A model generated the notes under the pieces. It worked only from the letters and a program-made list of their open reading frames with translations, was not told the DNA's origin and ran no database searches. Shown piece after piece: positions 13,379 to 25,498 of a DNA stretch of 64,000 nucleotides (its first letter is position 1; each line of letters begins with the position of its first letter). This DNA is from Chimonanthus salicifolius (taxonomy: Eukaryota; Streptophyta; Magnoliopsida; Laurales; Calycanthaceae): contig CM023541.1 in assembly GCA_013350335.1 (NCBI GenBank), positions 64,724,413-64,788,412 of the forward strand, in the 5' to 3' direction. The position numbers and the translations under genes are program-made.

Positions 13379-14320
13379 ATGTCGGATTCTTCTAGAAGGT
13401 TCTTAATCGGGTATGCACTAACTCCCAAGAGGCAGCAAAGCTTCATACAACCCTCTCTCCTTGATGTCGCAAAATCCCGCGGCATCGATCTTGTTCCCAT
13501 TGATTCGGAACGCTTACTCTCTGATCAAGGCCCCTTTGATATTATCCTCCACAAACTTTACAGTGAAAGCTGGAAATCCCAGCTCCTGGACTACACTTGC
13601 CGGAACCCTAATGTCATCGTTATTGATCCACCGGATGCTATTCACCGCCTCCACAACCGCATCTCCATGCTCAAGGTCGTTTCTGAATTGACACTCCCAC
13701 AGCAGCTCCAGACCTTTGGAATCCCCAATCAGCTCGTCATCTATGACTCTGCCACACTTTCTGATCCTGACATGCTTGCTGGACTCCAGTTTCCTGTAAT
13801 TTCGAAGCCAATTGTCGCTGATGGCACCACAAAATCGCACGAGATGTCACTTGTTTTGAATGTCGACGGGCTAAAGAAGCTCAAACCTCCAATTGTATTG
13901 CAGGAATTCATCAGCCATGGTGGTGTTCTCTTCAAGGTGTATGTAGTCGGAGAATATGTCAAGTGCGTGAAGCGACAATCACTGCCAGATGTTTCAGAGA
14001 AGATGTTGGATTGCTCGGATGGCTTGCTGTCTTTCTCACAGATTTCGAATGTGGCGACGGTGCAAGAGTGGAGAGATGAAAGTGAAATTGAGGTGGAAAT
14101 GCCGCCATTTGATTTTATTAAGGAGATTGCAGGGGGCTTGCTGCAGGTGATGCAGGTGCATATGTTCAATTTCGATGTGATAAGAGATGCCAAGGTTGGG
14201 AACCATTATCTGATACTTGATATAAACTACTTTCCTGGGTATGAGAAGATGCCATCCTATGAAACAGTCTTGACGGATTTCTTTTTGGATTTACTTCATC
14301 AAAATAAAATGGAAAGATAG
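13379..14320 (+). CDS. ITPK1: Inositol-tetrakisphosphate 1-kinase 1-like
   Basis: This encodes a 313-residue ATP-grasp kinase of the Ins(3,4,5,6)P4 1-kinase / Ins(1,3,4)P3 5/6-kinase family, a cytosolic enzyme in the lipid-independent route to phytate. Plant ITPK1 can also phosphorylate InsP6 to InsP7. The N-terminal domain (residues 1-110) has the typical GYALTPKR and HKLY segments. [15 protein letters not shown] (142-156) carries the ATP-binding lysine, [15 protein letters not shown] (175-189) is the ATP-grasp hinge, and [12 protein letters not shown] (281-292) holds the metal-binding Asp/Asn. Length is normal and there are no introns, as in most plant ITPK1 genes. The open frame begins 14 codons earlier at 13,337, but MSDSSRRF is chosen because homologous proteins begin shortly before RxxxGYAL. 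Confidence 0.95.
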   Translation: MSDSSRRFLIGYALTPKRQQSFIQPSLLDVAKSRGIDLVPIDSERLLSDQGPFDIILHKLYSESWKSQLLDYTCRNPNVIVIDPPDAIHRLHNRISMLKVVSELTLPQQLQTFGIPNQLVIYDSATLSDPDMLAGLQFPVISKPIVADGTTKSHEMSLVLNVDGLKKLKPPIVLQEFISHGGVLFKVYVVGEYVKCVKRQSLPDVSEKMLDCSDGLLSFSQISNVATVQEWRDESEIEVEMPPFDFIKEIAGGLLQVMQVHMFNFDVIRDAKVGNHYLILDINYFPGYEKMPSYETVLTDFFLDLLHQNKMER

Positions 14321-17300
14321 GGCAATTTGGACTATAAGATTGCGACTTTGAATTATCTGAAATCAGTCGGACCCTCCTCTTTCTTGCACCTTGTGAGGGA
14401 CAACCATTGCGTCTATGGAGATTGGAGAATGATAATAAGAATGAGGGTGCAATTATTATTATTATTAAAAAAAAAAAAAAAGAGTACTAGGTTTTATGTT
14501 CTGAACCCTATTCTGGGGGCTGAACGAATGGGCAAGAAGCTACTGCTATCTTCTATTTGAGTAACTTACACTTCGTTGTTTTTATGTTGGAACAGAGAAA
14601 TTCGCACAAATCTTTTTAATTGCAGTTGGTGGTCAGGAAGAATAGAGTTGGAGTCCAATTTCTGTTTTTGCTATGGATTTCTTTGCTGTTTCCAATTGAT
14701 CTTACAATTTTGCCATTGTGCCAGGGATTGAGTACTTGTTAAATACTTGAATTTTAGACGCTGTTCTCCTGCTTCTATTGTTGGCATCTTTGATGCGTTT
14801 GTTTTGCAAGTTTTGGATTTGTTGCTTACATGGAGTCAAGTCTAATGGCCATAATAGTTTGCATCTGTCTGATGTTTGCTTGTATGGATGGGGTTGAATG
14901 GAAAGAAGAATTCAGCGATGATGGCAGTACCAGAGTGATGGGGATATATTGTCAATTATTGTCTCTTCATTTGTTGCTGAGTGGTGAATTGACTAGGTCC
15001 AATCAAGAAATCTATTCTTATTGTTCGGATGTTGTTTATGTGTACATAATGTTTTTATTTTATTTTTGGCAATAAATTGATTAGACTGAAAATGAAGTTG
15101 GAAGAATATTTTGGATTCCAAGTGACCGAGAACAGTGGTAAAAGGAGATGAGTGGAGAACAAGAACTCATATAGTTGATCTACGTTGATGGGATGAGGCG
15201 ACCACAGGTGGTGGGAGACTTCAATGAAGAAGACAGCAGCAGTCAAAGCAAGAGTGACGGCTCTTATTTGCAACAAAACAATGAGAAGAAACAGTATGTT
15301 CTGCAGAGTAAATTGGTGAAAAATCCGATGGGTCCTGGGTCCTTTCCGTATTCATGTGTCTTGTATTAAATCCTTTAGGTTGAGTTTTTGAGGTTTTTGT
15401 CGATCAACAGACAGGGTTTTGTTGGTTGAGAAACATATGTTGATTGTTGTTAGAAGGTTCAAAATTGCAGGAGTTTTAGGGTGGTTATTGTTTGGTCTAT
15501 AATTGATTGAAGGGTTGTGGTGGGGGGGTGAACTGAATGGATGCTTGATAACTATCTCATTTCAAATGTTTGTGGCGTTACTTCTATATTTATTTGTTTA
15601 TTGAAGATTGCTTTATTTATTTATTTAGGAGTTAGCCAAATGTGGTGAACAAATGTGTGTGGTTTGATTATTGTGGTGAACAAATACTTTGCATATTTGG
15701 TTATTGCTTGGTACTAACTTCTTGCACTGCTGAAAGGCCCAAGTTTTCTTTGGTTGTAGGGTGCTGTGACCTTATTTGCGATTTTTGCATTTGGTTTCAT
15801 ATTAGGGTTTGATTATGTATGAATTTTAATTGAGATCCATCTCTATCTTGAGTTTGTTTTTGGAACTTATGTTTACTTCGAAAGGATAGGCTTCCATTTC
15901 TATATCTAAATGCATCCACTATTTAGGATAGTGATGCAGGCTGGGTAGGATAAGGCACCCTACTCAATCGCTTAGCGGAAGCTCTTGTGTAAAATAAGAA
16001 CCAATACAAGTTTAATGCAACCCGATAATTCAAAATTATAAAATCCAACCCAAATAAGCAATGGAATTAATTGAATCGGATTAATTTAATCACACACGAG
16101 TGAGGTTTTTTTTTTTTAATTCAATTAGGCTGTTTAAAAAAAACCTAGAACAATACTCTAAATCAAATCAGCGCCACTTCAGATTCTGAAACTGGTTTGA
16201 ATCCTTAATTCACTCACAAATTGACAGTAAAATCCACACAGAAAATCCACTTTAAGTTTCCAACAAGTTTCAGAAATCTGAACAAATTTTCAATTAAATT
16301 CAGTTTCAAATCAATTTATCAAACGGTTTTAATCATGAATCAGATTGAAAACAAACAGTTTAAAATTTCACACACACGTTTCAGATTCAACGTGTCAACA
16401 CCAGCGAGTCAACGTGACTCGGGTTAATTAAACCATCAGTGGTGACGCTGCGTTCACGGGTTTAATCAACTATAACGATCCGATTCAATTAACTCCAAAA
16501 ACTTAGATGAGTTAAGAATTACCTGGTTCTCTGAAGAGGAGAGTCCACTTGATCCTCAAGACGCCTCAACTCGGTGAGGGATCAACAAGCACTCGGCTTG
16601 GCTCGGCTGCAACCTTAGTTGTCTTAGGCCTCAATCAAATTTTCCCGTGGAAAATAAAAACACAAATTTTATTCATCAAAATAACTCCCCTTTTACTCAT
16701 TGATTACATGTTTATATAGAAAAGATCCACCGACTGAGCCTAAAATTTAGGAGCCGACCCTCCCTCTTTTACTTGGATTTGGAAACGTGAATAAAACAAA
16801 TCCTAAATTAAACACCTACTAACAATAAGGCACCTAATAATAATAAAGCAACTACTAAAATAAAACTAAGGAAACCACTACCGAATAAAAAACCCAATCC
16901 TAATATGATTAGGATCCAGATTTCGTTGGCTATGCTGACTCACGCCTCATGCTTGGCTTTCACAAGTATTGGGCTGACAAGCTAGGACTGAACTGTCACT
17001 TGTTAGGCCATTGATTGGGCCGGGTCTTGGACTTGACATCTGAATTGGGCTTGCACCCACCGGGATCGAAAATAAAATTTTGATCTTTCGACTCGCGACC
17101 CGAACTTGCTAATTTGATAATGTATTCGCCCGGGTCTAAATTAAAATTTTGATTACGTCCACATACGCCCGCATCATTTAGATTGTCCATGTTGACCCAA
17201 ACCACGTTACCTTTTGTACAGAAACTCTGCAGCATCCATGAACGTTTTCTTTCGCAGAGAGAAGACTCTTTGAGCATGAACATAATATCTACTTGATTTT

Positions 17301-17534
17301 GTGAGAAGGTGGGGGAGTGTTAATGTCACGAGCATTAGGGTCAACTTGGTTGAGTTGGATCCAAATCAGTCAGGAATGATCTCTTGAGTATCAGTCAAAC
17401 TCTGAAAAGATATAAATTGGAAAAAAAAAAAAAATTGTCTTCCAGGGAAAGTCACAACAAGTGGTTCTTTTGTTAAGATGTTTAAGCATACTCTTCAATT
17501 GATCTATTTTTAAATGTGCGTTATGGCAACTATA

Positions 17535-17694
17535 ATTTTTTTTTGGGAAACTCAGATATAGTCCTACTAAAACCCCCACGGATGAGCCTACTACCTCCAA
17601 AGCACACTAAGATTAAGCCATAGGAGCTCAAACCCACAACTTCCCGGTTCCTAAGGCGGGAGGTAACCAATTTGGGTAACCATAAATTTTGAAA
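17535..17694 (-). mobile_element. SINE family 1, reverse orientation
   Basis: Starts with a T-run (the A-tail on the minus strand) and ends near GGCGGGAGGTAACC. On the minus strand it carries a B-box-like GGGTTTGAGCTCC and matches the body of the copy at 12,032. It is more diverged than that copy. Confidence 0.7.
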
Positions 17695-17947
17695 AATTCA
17701 ATCTGTATAGAATTAGTGTGTCATGTCAATATTAGCATTTGCAAGTAACAAATTTAAGTCCAAATATATAAGGAAATGGGTGATTATTAGTTTAGGGGAG
17801 ACCTGTGAACGAGCATCACCTTAAAGGGAAACCTGAGTTGAAATGTGCGGTTGACATAAATCAGTGAAAGGTATCAAGTAATTTGTTAGGCAAGTCCACC
17901 ATGATTCTTTCAAGAGATCTTGAACGTTGAATGTAGGGAAGTCATTA

Positions 17948-18410
17948 GGGGTGCAACCTGCCCTGGATACCGGATGAAAAACAAGTCGAAAATATCAGGT
18001 TGTGGTTGGCAGGGGCTCAGTTTGGACTATTTTTGGGCTCAAAGTACCATGGCCTAATTTGAATTCAATGTTAGCTGGGCCTAGTTTAAGAAAGCTCAAC
18101 TTTAGCTCAAAAGCCTGAATTTGAGCTAAAACTAATAAAAATGAAGTTTTAGTTATACTGTAAAGGAATGTGATGTTTATATTTATATTTGATAACAATA
18201 GCACTACAAACCTATCTTGTACCAAAAGAGGCCGACATATGGATTTTAGATTTGAAATTGGGTTATACCTTACAAATAGAATGTGGTTCACAGGCTCAGG
18301 TTTTAACAATGAGTCAACTAGGCCCAGTATTGGGCTCAGGTCCTTAAAATACAAATAAGACTAGCCTTAAGTTGGTCTAAATTCTGGCTCGGCCTGCCTG
18401 AGTTGCAACC
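17948..18410. mobile_element. Possible hAT-like MITE
   Basis: The left end reads TAGGGGTGCAACCTG and the right end GAGTTGCAACC, a partial terminal inverted repeat of the hAT type. The interior is rich in GGGCTCA/TGAGCCC-like phrases. No convincing 8-bp target duplication was found, so limits are approximate. Confidence 0.35.
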
Positions 18411-19788
18411 AGAGCTGTCATGGACCGATGAGCTTGGGAAATCTGGAACTATACACAAGCATGATAGAATGGAACTTGGTATGAATTTAAAGAGGCCCAA
18501 CAGAGAGATGGGTTGCCTTCAGGCTTCAGGTAACTTGTAATTTATTGAGGCCCTGTCAAGGAATGAACACATAATTGATTAATTTTATGTCACAAACATA
18601 GAGGCTACGATGCATGGACAAAGACTTTATAGATAAAAATAAAATGTTTTGACATGGATATTTTGCCGACATCAAAGTGTCTTTAAAATATATCTTATAA
18701 GTAGGTCATGAACGAGACTTTCGTAATTGATTGCATTGGTGAGATTATTGAGGCCCAAATCTCAGATTTCTTTCCATCTTCAGGGCCAGTTTAGTTTTGA
18801 GTATAGACCTTGGGCAGTCAAATTTATTAGCAAAATAATATATGGCACCATGTTTATTAATGGAGTAGGTCCTGGCTATAGGCAGAGTAAGCCGCTGCCT
18901 AAGGTTTAAAAAATTAGAAAATAAAAGAGAGATACCAATTGCAGTAGGGCCCATCTTAAGAGTTTCTATAGGACTCTCAATAGAAGTGATTCGACTTTTT
19001 TTTTTTTCACAATTAAAACGGTGAACTACCGAACTAACTCAAAATTATGAAATAGACTTCGATGAAACTTGGCATAACACTGAAAGATGTGAAATAAAAA
19101 GATAAAATGCCAAAGGTTCATAAAGATAGTTCTCATGGATTCAAGTGATGTAAATCTCGTGGCAGAAGCTCCTGAGGATGAAGAGAGTCTTCTTTATCCA
19201 ATCCCTGCCTTTCTTCGTTTCTTCTGTTAGTTTGTGGTTTTATTATTACTACTACTATTATTATTATTGTTAACAACTCTAATGCAAACATCATTTCCTT
19301 ATTTAATATGGCTTAAACATCTATTATCTCCATTGTATATCACCAATCATCTATCATTAGGTTGGAATTTTATTAATCAAAACATTGATTTAGGTGCAGG
19401 GGGAAAGTAGGCCTATATATACAATTAAATGTAGAGGCTTCAAATATTGATATAAAACCTTGATCTCTGAGGTTAGGTTGACCCATTCTGGAAAAAATAT
19501 AATCCTGCTGATGAAATAATGTCTCAACTGAATCTGTCCACAAATTGCACCGAAATTTATCGTTTTTTATTTTTAATGGCATGACTTGTTATAAGATGAA
19601 TATAAAATAATCAAACTCAATGACAATATTGATCGATGTTGGTTGGTCTTTTTAACCATTAATATTAATCTTTCATGTTCCATATCAAATCTAACGACGA
19701 TCCTCTATTGTAATTAATTGTTTTCTTAATAAGGGTCGTGGAAACTTAGTTTTTGAAAATACCCCTCTAACCCTCCCCATTAATTAAA

Positions 19789-19992
19789 CTTATACCCAGG
19801 GGTTTAAAAAACGTTATCGGTCGATATTTTTCTCTCTCCTCCTCTTTTTTTTATAAAAAACAGTCTATATCGGCCGATATTGTGAATATCGGCCGAACCG
19901 ATATGATATCGGCCGATATTCGGCTCTCCAAAACCGTTTCATATTGGCCGTTACAATATGTATCGGCCGATATTTGTACCCCTGCTTATACC
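19789..19992. mobile_element. TATCGG-iteron hAT-like MITE, copy A
   Basis: The element is 19,797-19,984 (188 bp), beginning CAGGGGTTTAAAA and ending GTACCCCTG. It is flanked by a perfect 8-bp direct repeat CTTATACC (19,789-19,796 and 19,985-19,992). The interior holds several TATCGGCCGATA palindromes and variants plus a TTTTTCTCTCTCC tract. 8-bp target duplications with (C/T)AGGG termini are diagnostic of the hAT superfamily. There is no coding capacity. Confidence 0.85.
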
Positions 19993-20649
19993 CATGCCTA
20001 TTCCAACTTAGTGTTTTAACTATTATCAATCATTTTCATGTGCAACAAAGTAGATCCTTAGGTTGGAATCTCCTATATTGGGCAAGAGTAGGTAATTAGT
20101 TGTTTGCTATAAATTAGAATCACACCTACTATATTTGGCTGTACTGTCCTACTTGATAGGAACTTAGTCATTTATCAAGATTTAATGAACAACTATACAC
20201 CCAAAATCACCTATTTTACTAATAGCGGAAGTGGTTATATAGATAAGCTCAAATGCTGTTTACTAAATTGGACGTCTATGGGTGTAACTGTGTAAAGTGT
20301 CGGAGACTCGCATCAACGTCAGATATTGAACTAATCATATCAGAAAAAGGATTTGGAAATTTGATACCATATTTAAATAAAAATAATGTGCAAAAAAGAC
20401 TAACTAAAAAATAATGTACTGACTTTATTTTAAATTATCAAGTGATAAATACATTAATATTTGAATTATTTTTTAAGAGAGAAAGTTGTGATGCTATTTT
20501 TGTTATTTTAGAAGATAATGTTAAAAAAACACTAAAAGAGTTTATGAAAAATCTTTAAAGAATTTGAAATACGTATACGTGCCTTGTACATTTTGACCAA
20601 TACATATAACATTGGCTTTACTTTGTGTCGTTGGCTTGTCGTTGGGTGG

Positions 20650-20817
20650 GACTCACATGCGTTGTTGTTCATTTAAGGTTTTAAGATTAAACTAGAGGTC
20701 TTGAGTTCGACTCATCCTAAGTTTACCTGATACACAATGCTTGCAGGTGATTTCGTGTATCCATAGATTAATCTCACCTCCAATGTAGAGCAGAGTACCT
20801 ATATTATTAAAAAAATA
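20650..20817 (+). mobile_element. SINE-like element (family 3)
   Basis: Contains a B-box-like TTGAGTTCGACTC near 20,701 and ends CTATATTATTAAAAAAA near 20,816. The same body and 3' end recur at 24,870-25,022. A degenerate 35-bp direct repeat containing GGACCCATTTGGATTAG follows at 20,820-20,878. Confidence 0.55.
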
Positions 20818-22240
20818 TTTGTATGGAACCCATTTGGATTAGTTAAAAATATTCGTACGGGACCCATTTGGATTAGTCATCATCAGGATCTTTGACAGAG
20901 TAAGAAGGCATTCCAGAGTTAAGGCAGATTGTATATATCAGTACCGGGCTTCCACCTCAAAAGACTAGTATAATATGTGGAATAGTCTAGTTCCATATAA
21001 ATTTTTAGTTTTCCCCCTTTACAATCGATGTGAGACTCTAACAAGATACTCTTCCACCCAGTGACCATTTGGACTACATGTCAGAATGACTATCTTCACT
21101 ATATTGTTTCATGCAAATGGATAGGTGAACAGATGTAGAAAAAGTAGAGAGAGAGAGAAGCGTACACTCTGGTACCCAATGACCATCTAGACTGCATGTA
21201 GTCAGAATTATGCTGTTTCATGCAAATGGATGGGTGAATAGAAACAGAAAAAAATAGAGAGAGAGAGAGAGAGAGGATAAGATTGTTAGGTCGGCAATGG
21301 CTTTGCAGCAGTCAATGACTTGTGTTCAAAGAAAATGAGCTTTCACCTAATAGGTAACAAATAATCTGACTTTCCCAAAAGTACACATAACAACATTACA
21401 TTATTATATAATCCGAAAAGACTACCCCTTTATTTCTTTATTTATTGATTCATGTAACACTCTTGGACCATCATCATCATTGTCATTGGAAAAATGTTCC
21501 AAACATGATTGAAAATTGGATATATATATGTTGCTGATTTCTAACTGTCCACAGGTTGGGATAATCCTAAGCAGATTATCCTTTTTATCAAAGGTCAAAC
21601 CATGTCTTTCACCCATGGAAGCCTTCTAATTCCAGAAGCTGGTCATTTTCACTTCTCTTTCGTGTTACTTGCCATCTCCAACTAACCTATTTTGTAATTA
21701 AATACTTCTTTTCATATCTAAGCTACTCATTATCATCATTAATAATTATTTTTCATCTCTTTGGGTTGGCTTTTTTTTTTATATTCTCAATCGACTCTTG
21801 CAAGAGAAGAAGTAGTTAAGAAAAAGCTCAAAAAAACAAATACTAGATAGGAAAATGTTTACATAATGAAATGTATTTTTCGTTTTTAACAAATACATTT
21901 ATTTTTTAAGCAACTCTCCATCACAATTTAAATCTTCCAATTCAAACAAACTAACTAATGAATGAACAATCTTTTATGTACACTAGCTCCATTTTCCAAT
22001 GATCTGAAGATAGTCTTGCAGCCTCCGCTACGATTCGATCATCGAAGGTGCCGAGTGGCTGCGAAAATACAGAAATAGTCGATCCATACGTCAGTACGGA
22101 TAGGAAAAATGAACAAAAAAAAGGAATGGGTCATTATCATGGCATAGAAATTCAACTGTTTTATGACCGACATCAAATAGAATAAATGTGAACATATGTA
22201 AAACCAAAGAAAAAGAAGAAGAAGAAAGAAGAAGAATTGC

Positions 22241-24000
22241 TTACTCTATGAAATCCGACCAATGACAGTTCCCTACTTGATCATCAAAGTCGAGTTCTCG
22301 GCAAGCTTCAAAGGCAGTTGAGATGGATGAATGGGCAGAAATGTTGTTCGGGTTGATTTGGACACCCGGAGGAACCATAGCAGTAGCAGGATTTGAAGGT
22401 GTAAACATGCTAGAGCTACCGATGTAGTTACTCACATCACAATTATTATTTTCAAATATTGAACCGGACATTTTCGATCCAGGACCATTTATTTCTGTCA
22501 TTAGCTGATTTTCAACATAAGCTAATGGTTCTTCTAGAGCTTGATAATGGTTGGGTATTTGAGTCTCGTTTAAATTCGAAAAATTCAAAGGCATTGACAT
22601 GGAATCATGAGCAAGACCAAGAGAGGGACTAAGAAGCCCACTGTCGGACACATTCAAATGATAGTTGGAGAAGGAAGGTGACCCGAATATGTTAATTCCT
22701 TGCAGTATCTGCAACAATTTGAATCGGGCTAGCTGTGCGGTGTCTGCCTGCAGTCTTAAAGCACTGTCCCAAGGGTTCATCATATATCCGAAGTTCGACC
22801 CGCCAAGCAAATGACTGAGACTTTCAAGTAGATTTAGATCAGTTCTGGGCTTATGGGTCACCGGATCGATACCCATTTGAAGTAGTTTTTTCTTCAGATG
22901 GGTATTCCAGAAATTCTTGATTTCGTTATCCGTCCTCCCCGGAAGATTGTTTGCGATAGCAGACCACCTGCGAGCAAACAAATAGAAGATCGAAAACCAC
23001 AAGTCAGTTCCTTGTTCACTAAAAGTAGAAAAGAGAGGCTTGCTCTCCTCTCTCTCCAACAGTAGGAATTCAATTCAGGCCTATAGATGATCCACTCTAC
23101 TACTATCTCTGATTCAATTCTAGAACTAATAACAAGTAGTGTTCTTGATGAATTCAGTGCAATAAGCATAGTTGCAAGGCTAGAATTCAGATAGTCTATG
23201 CATACACTTTGTTGGGTTTGGCTCAAAAGGCTTTATTGGGCCAGGGTGTGTTTATGTAAGGCCCATCAAGTCAGATCTGTGTTTTATGTAATGTCAAGTA
23301 TATATGGGATTTTTCTCTTGGGTGTTCTGTGTGTTGTGTATTTTTTTATGAGTGAGAGAGGAGAGAAAAGAGAACAGAGAGAAAAAGAGACTCGGAAGGG
23401 ACACAGGGAAAGGATTGGGTAATTCTTGTAAGTATGTATGGTATTTTTCTTCACAGTAAAATCGTGCATCACGCTTCGTGGATGTAGGTAGATTTCACGT
23501 AAATATCTGTGTTATTATATGATTGATATGTGGTTTGATTAATTTATTCTGCAACACACTCATCGAAAAACATCCAATAGGAGTATTTTTACCACTTGAC
23601 ACAGAACAAATAGTTAAAATTATCAAATTATAAATACCAATCTATACAAGTGATGTAACAACTTCTGATTGGTGTATGCTCTAGTGAGCAAACTATATCT
23701 GTGGAACGGTACAGAGAAATGAAGTGGAGAAGCTTACTTGTTTCCGAGAACTGAGTGAAGCTCGACGATAATTCTCTCTTCGTCTTGGGTGAATTTTCCG
23801 CGCTTGATGTCTGGTCTCAAATAATTAGCCCACCGGAGTCGGCAGCTCTTCCCACATCGGTTCAGTCCGGCTAGTTTTGGGAGTGCTCCCCAGCTTCCAT
23901 GCCCATGTTCTTGAATGTAATTCATCAGCTTTTGATCTTCTTCTGGTGTCCATGGACCTTTCTTCAAACCAATTTTATCACAACAAGGAGACCTCCCCAT
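22241..24000 (-). CDS. R2R3-MYB transcription factor (S24/S10/S11-like)
   Basis: This is a nuclear DNA-binding activator of 329 residues, encoded by exons 24000-23738 and 22967-22241 (GT-AG intron of 770 bp; the lysine codon of GNKW is split). [22 protein letters not shown] opens the R2 repeat (about 14-65) and R3 follows (about 67-116) ending [15 protein letters not shown]. The linker [20 protein letters not shown] and the later [15 protein letters not shown] resemble the MYB53/92/93 group and its MYB39/107/41/102 relatives, which act in suberin, cuticle and root development. That placement is an inference. The usual first MYB intron is absent: the first exon is 263 bp, the sum of the standard 133 and 130 bp exons. 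No bHLH-interaction motif is seen in R3. The C-terminal half is Ser/Asn-rich and probably activating. Confidence 0.95.
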
Positions 24001-24117
24001 TATTCCTGTAAAGTTTCAGAGAAGAACTCTACAAGAATCAAGAGCTTTTTTATTTTGATGGTTTGTGTTGGAAAAGGAAAAGAAGATTAGCATAGAAAAC
24101 CTGGCAAGTTGATGAGG

Positions 24118-24124
24118 TTTTATA
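24118..24124 (-). promoter_or_regulatory. Probable TATA box of the MYB gene
   Basis: TATAAAA on the minus strand, about 118 bp upstream of the MYB start codon. This would place transcription start near 24,090 and give a leader of roughly 90 nt, a normal plant arrangement. Confidence 0.55.
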
Positions 24125-24869
24125 GGGTTTTGGGGTTGAAATTAAAATTGGTTTTGTGTGTGTGAGACGCATTTTCCGTGGCAAGTCTACGAGCTTTTGT
24201 TCCAAAAAAAATAGGATCTAATTTTTGGTAATTATCTCATTGACTCCACAAAACATCTTGCAAGCTACGGATGACATTATTCTGTCATTATTATCATTAT
24301 TTAAAGAGAATATTTGCATCATCATCGATTTAATTATTTTCTTTTTAGATGAAGTCATATTGGAGACTGAGCCAATAGCCCAATACATTGCCTTTGGGTC
24401 CCACTTATCCTGCTCCTTATGAATGAATTCTAATTATATCTTTAGTGTATTATACTACGTGAAGAAAAAATGATTTTGTGCACAAGCCTTAACAAGGGAA
24501 CATCGTCAGTCACCCTATCGCCATCACTTATTTTGAAAATATAATATTTTAAGCTTTTAATTTTATTAAATCAATTGTAAAAATATAGGATTTGAGTACA
24601 TTAGCTTGATTATTTTTCTTAATTAATAATAATAACCTTTCCAAAACTTATATTTGTATCCAAGGTCGTTGTAATTTTGATGAAGGCAACACAAACCTTT
24701 GCTTTCACTTGTATCATACGGCAAACTGAAGACAACGTCCGTGACACCTCTCTCCAGTTCTATTGGTCTAGTAGCTTACAAGTTGACATGTCATGTGTGA
24801 TACAGCTCTACGTGATATGTTGCTATTTTTTATACATCGATCAATTTGAATTTTCTTCTAAAGAAGTAT

Positions 24870-25022
24870 CCCTACTTGAATTCTTAGATAAGAGGTCTCG
24901 AGTTTGATTCTTTCAAACTTATATAAAAATATAATACACGAAGTTACTAAGTAATTTTGTGCATATGTGAACTTCGTTTCACTTTCAATATACAGTCAAG
25001 GCATCTATATTATTAAAAAATA
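24870..25022 (+). mobile_element. SINE-like element (family 3)
   Basis: Contains GAGGTCTCGAGTTTGATTC (B-box-like) near 24,891 and ends CATCTATATTATTAAAAAA near 25,020, matching the element at 20,650-20,817 in order and spacing. No target duplication was found. Confidence 0.55.
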
Positions 25023-25125
25023 AAATAATTTTAATAAACTTTATATATAAACAAAGTTCATTTCATAGAACTTATCGTGATTGTGTCTAATGAATCTCAT
25101 ATCTCAAAGCATAAAATAATATTGT

Positions 25126-25498
25126 GTCTGTCATAGAGCTGAAATCGGGTTGAGTTGGTCAGATTTTTTAAAACTCAACTTGAGTTACTAATATATGTAA
25201 CTCGATTTGACCCGGACGTCTTGACCCGATTCGACCCGAATTATAACCCGACTTAAGCCGAAACTTGACCCGACCCGCATTTTGAACTTACTTTAGCCTA
25301 CTTTTACTGGATCGGGTCAGGTCGAGTGGGGTTAACTTAAAAATCTCTCAACCCAACCCGACCTGAATTCAATGCGGGTTTCTGACTTCTTGACCCGACC
25401 CATTGACACGACTTTCATAATCCGACACGCATAATTTTCAGGTCGAGTCATGCGGGTTCAGACCAAAACTCGACCCCAGTTTCACCCCTAATCTGTCA
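25126..25498. mobile_element. GACCCG-iteron hAT-like MITE
   Basis: The element is 25,134-25,490 (357 bp), starting TAGAGCTGAAAT and ending GTTTCACCCCTA, imperfect inverted ends of hAT type. It is flanked by GTCTGTCA and ATCTGTCA (7 of 8 matching). The interior is crowded with GACCCG/CGGGTC motifs on both strands. There is no coding capacity. It is a different family from the TATCGG elements but has the same architecture. Confidence 0.75.

Larger units (their letters stand above)
14321..22240. other. Gene-free region between ITPK1 and MYB
   Basis: The first 1 kb is probably the ITPK1 3' UTR and flank, with AATAAA near 15,071. The rest holds: an unclassified block at 15,930-17,320 that could be a decayed retroelement (open frame on the minus strand at 16,996-17,283 without recognisable content); a SINE at 17.5 kb; a probable hAT-like MITE at about 17,948-18,410; a TATCGG MITE at 19,797-19,984; a SINE at 20.7 kb; and GA-rich repeats at 21.1-21.3 kb. 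No gene was recognised. Confidence 0.55.

Noticed and set aside
14830..15369. Two open frames downstream of ITPK1
   Set aside because: They lie in the probable 3' flank, have no recognisable motif, and lack coding-like composition.
16996..17283. A 95-residue minus-strand frame
   Set aside because: It contains a repeated NF.(L/F)DPG phrase but no known domain and sits in repeat-like DNA; retained only as a note in the intergenic entry.
19789..19992. First reading of copy A as a Mutator-like element with a 9-10 bp target duplication
   Set aside because: With CAGGGG/CCCCTG as the true ends, copies A, B and C all give exactly 8 bp, which is the hAT pattern.
20940..21060. TRIM/Cassandra-like repeat suggested by the CAAAAGACTAG and GTGAGACTC phrases
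   Set aside because: No 5S rRNA-like segment or paired terminal repeats could be found, so no family was assigned.
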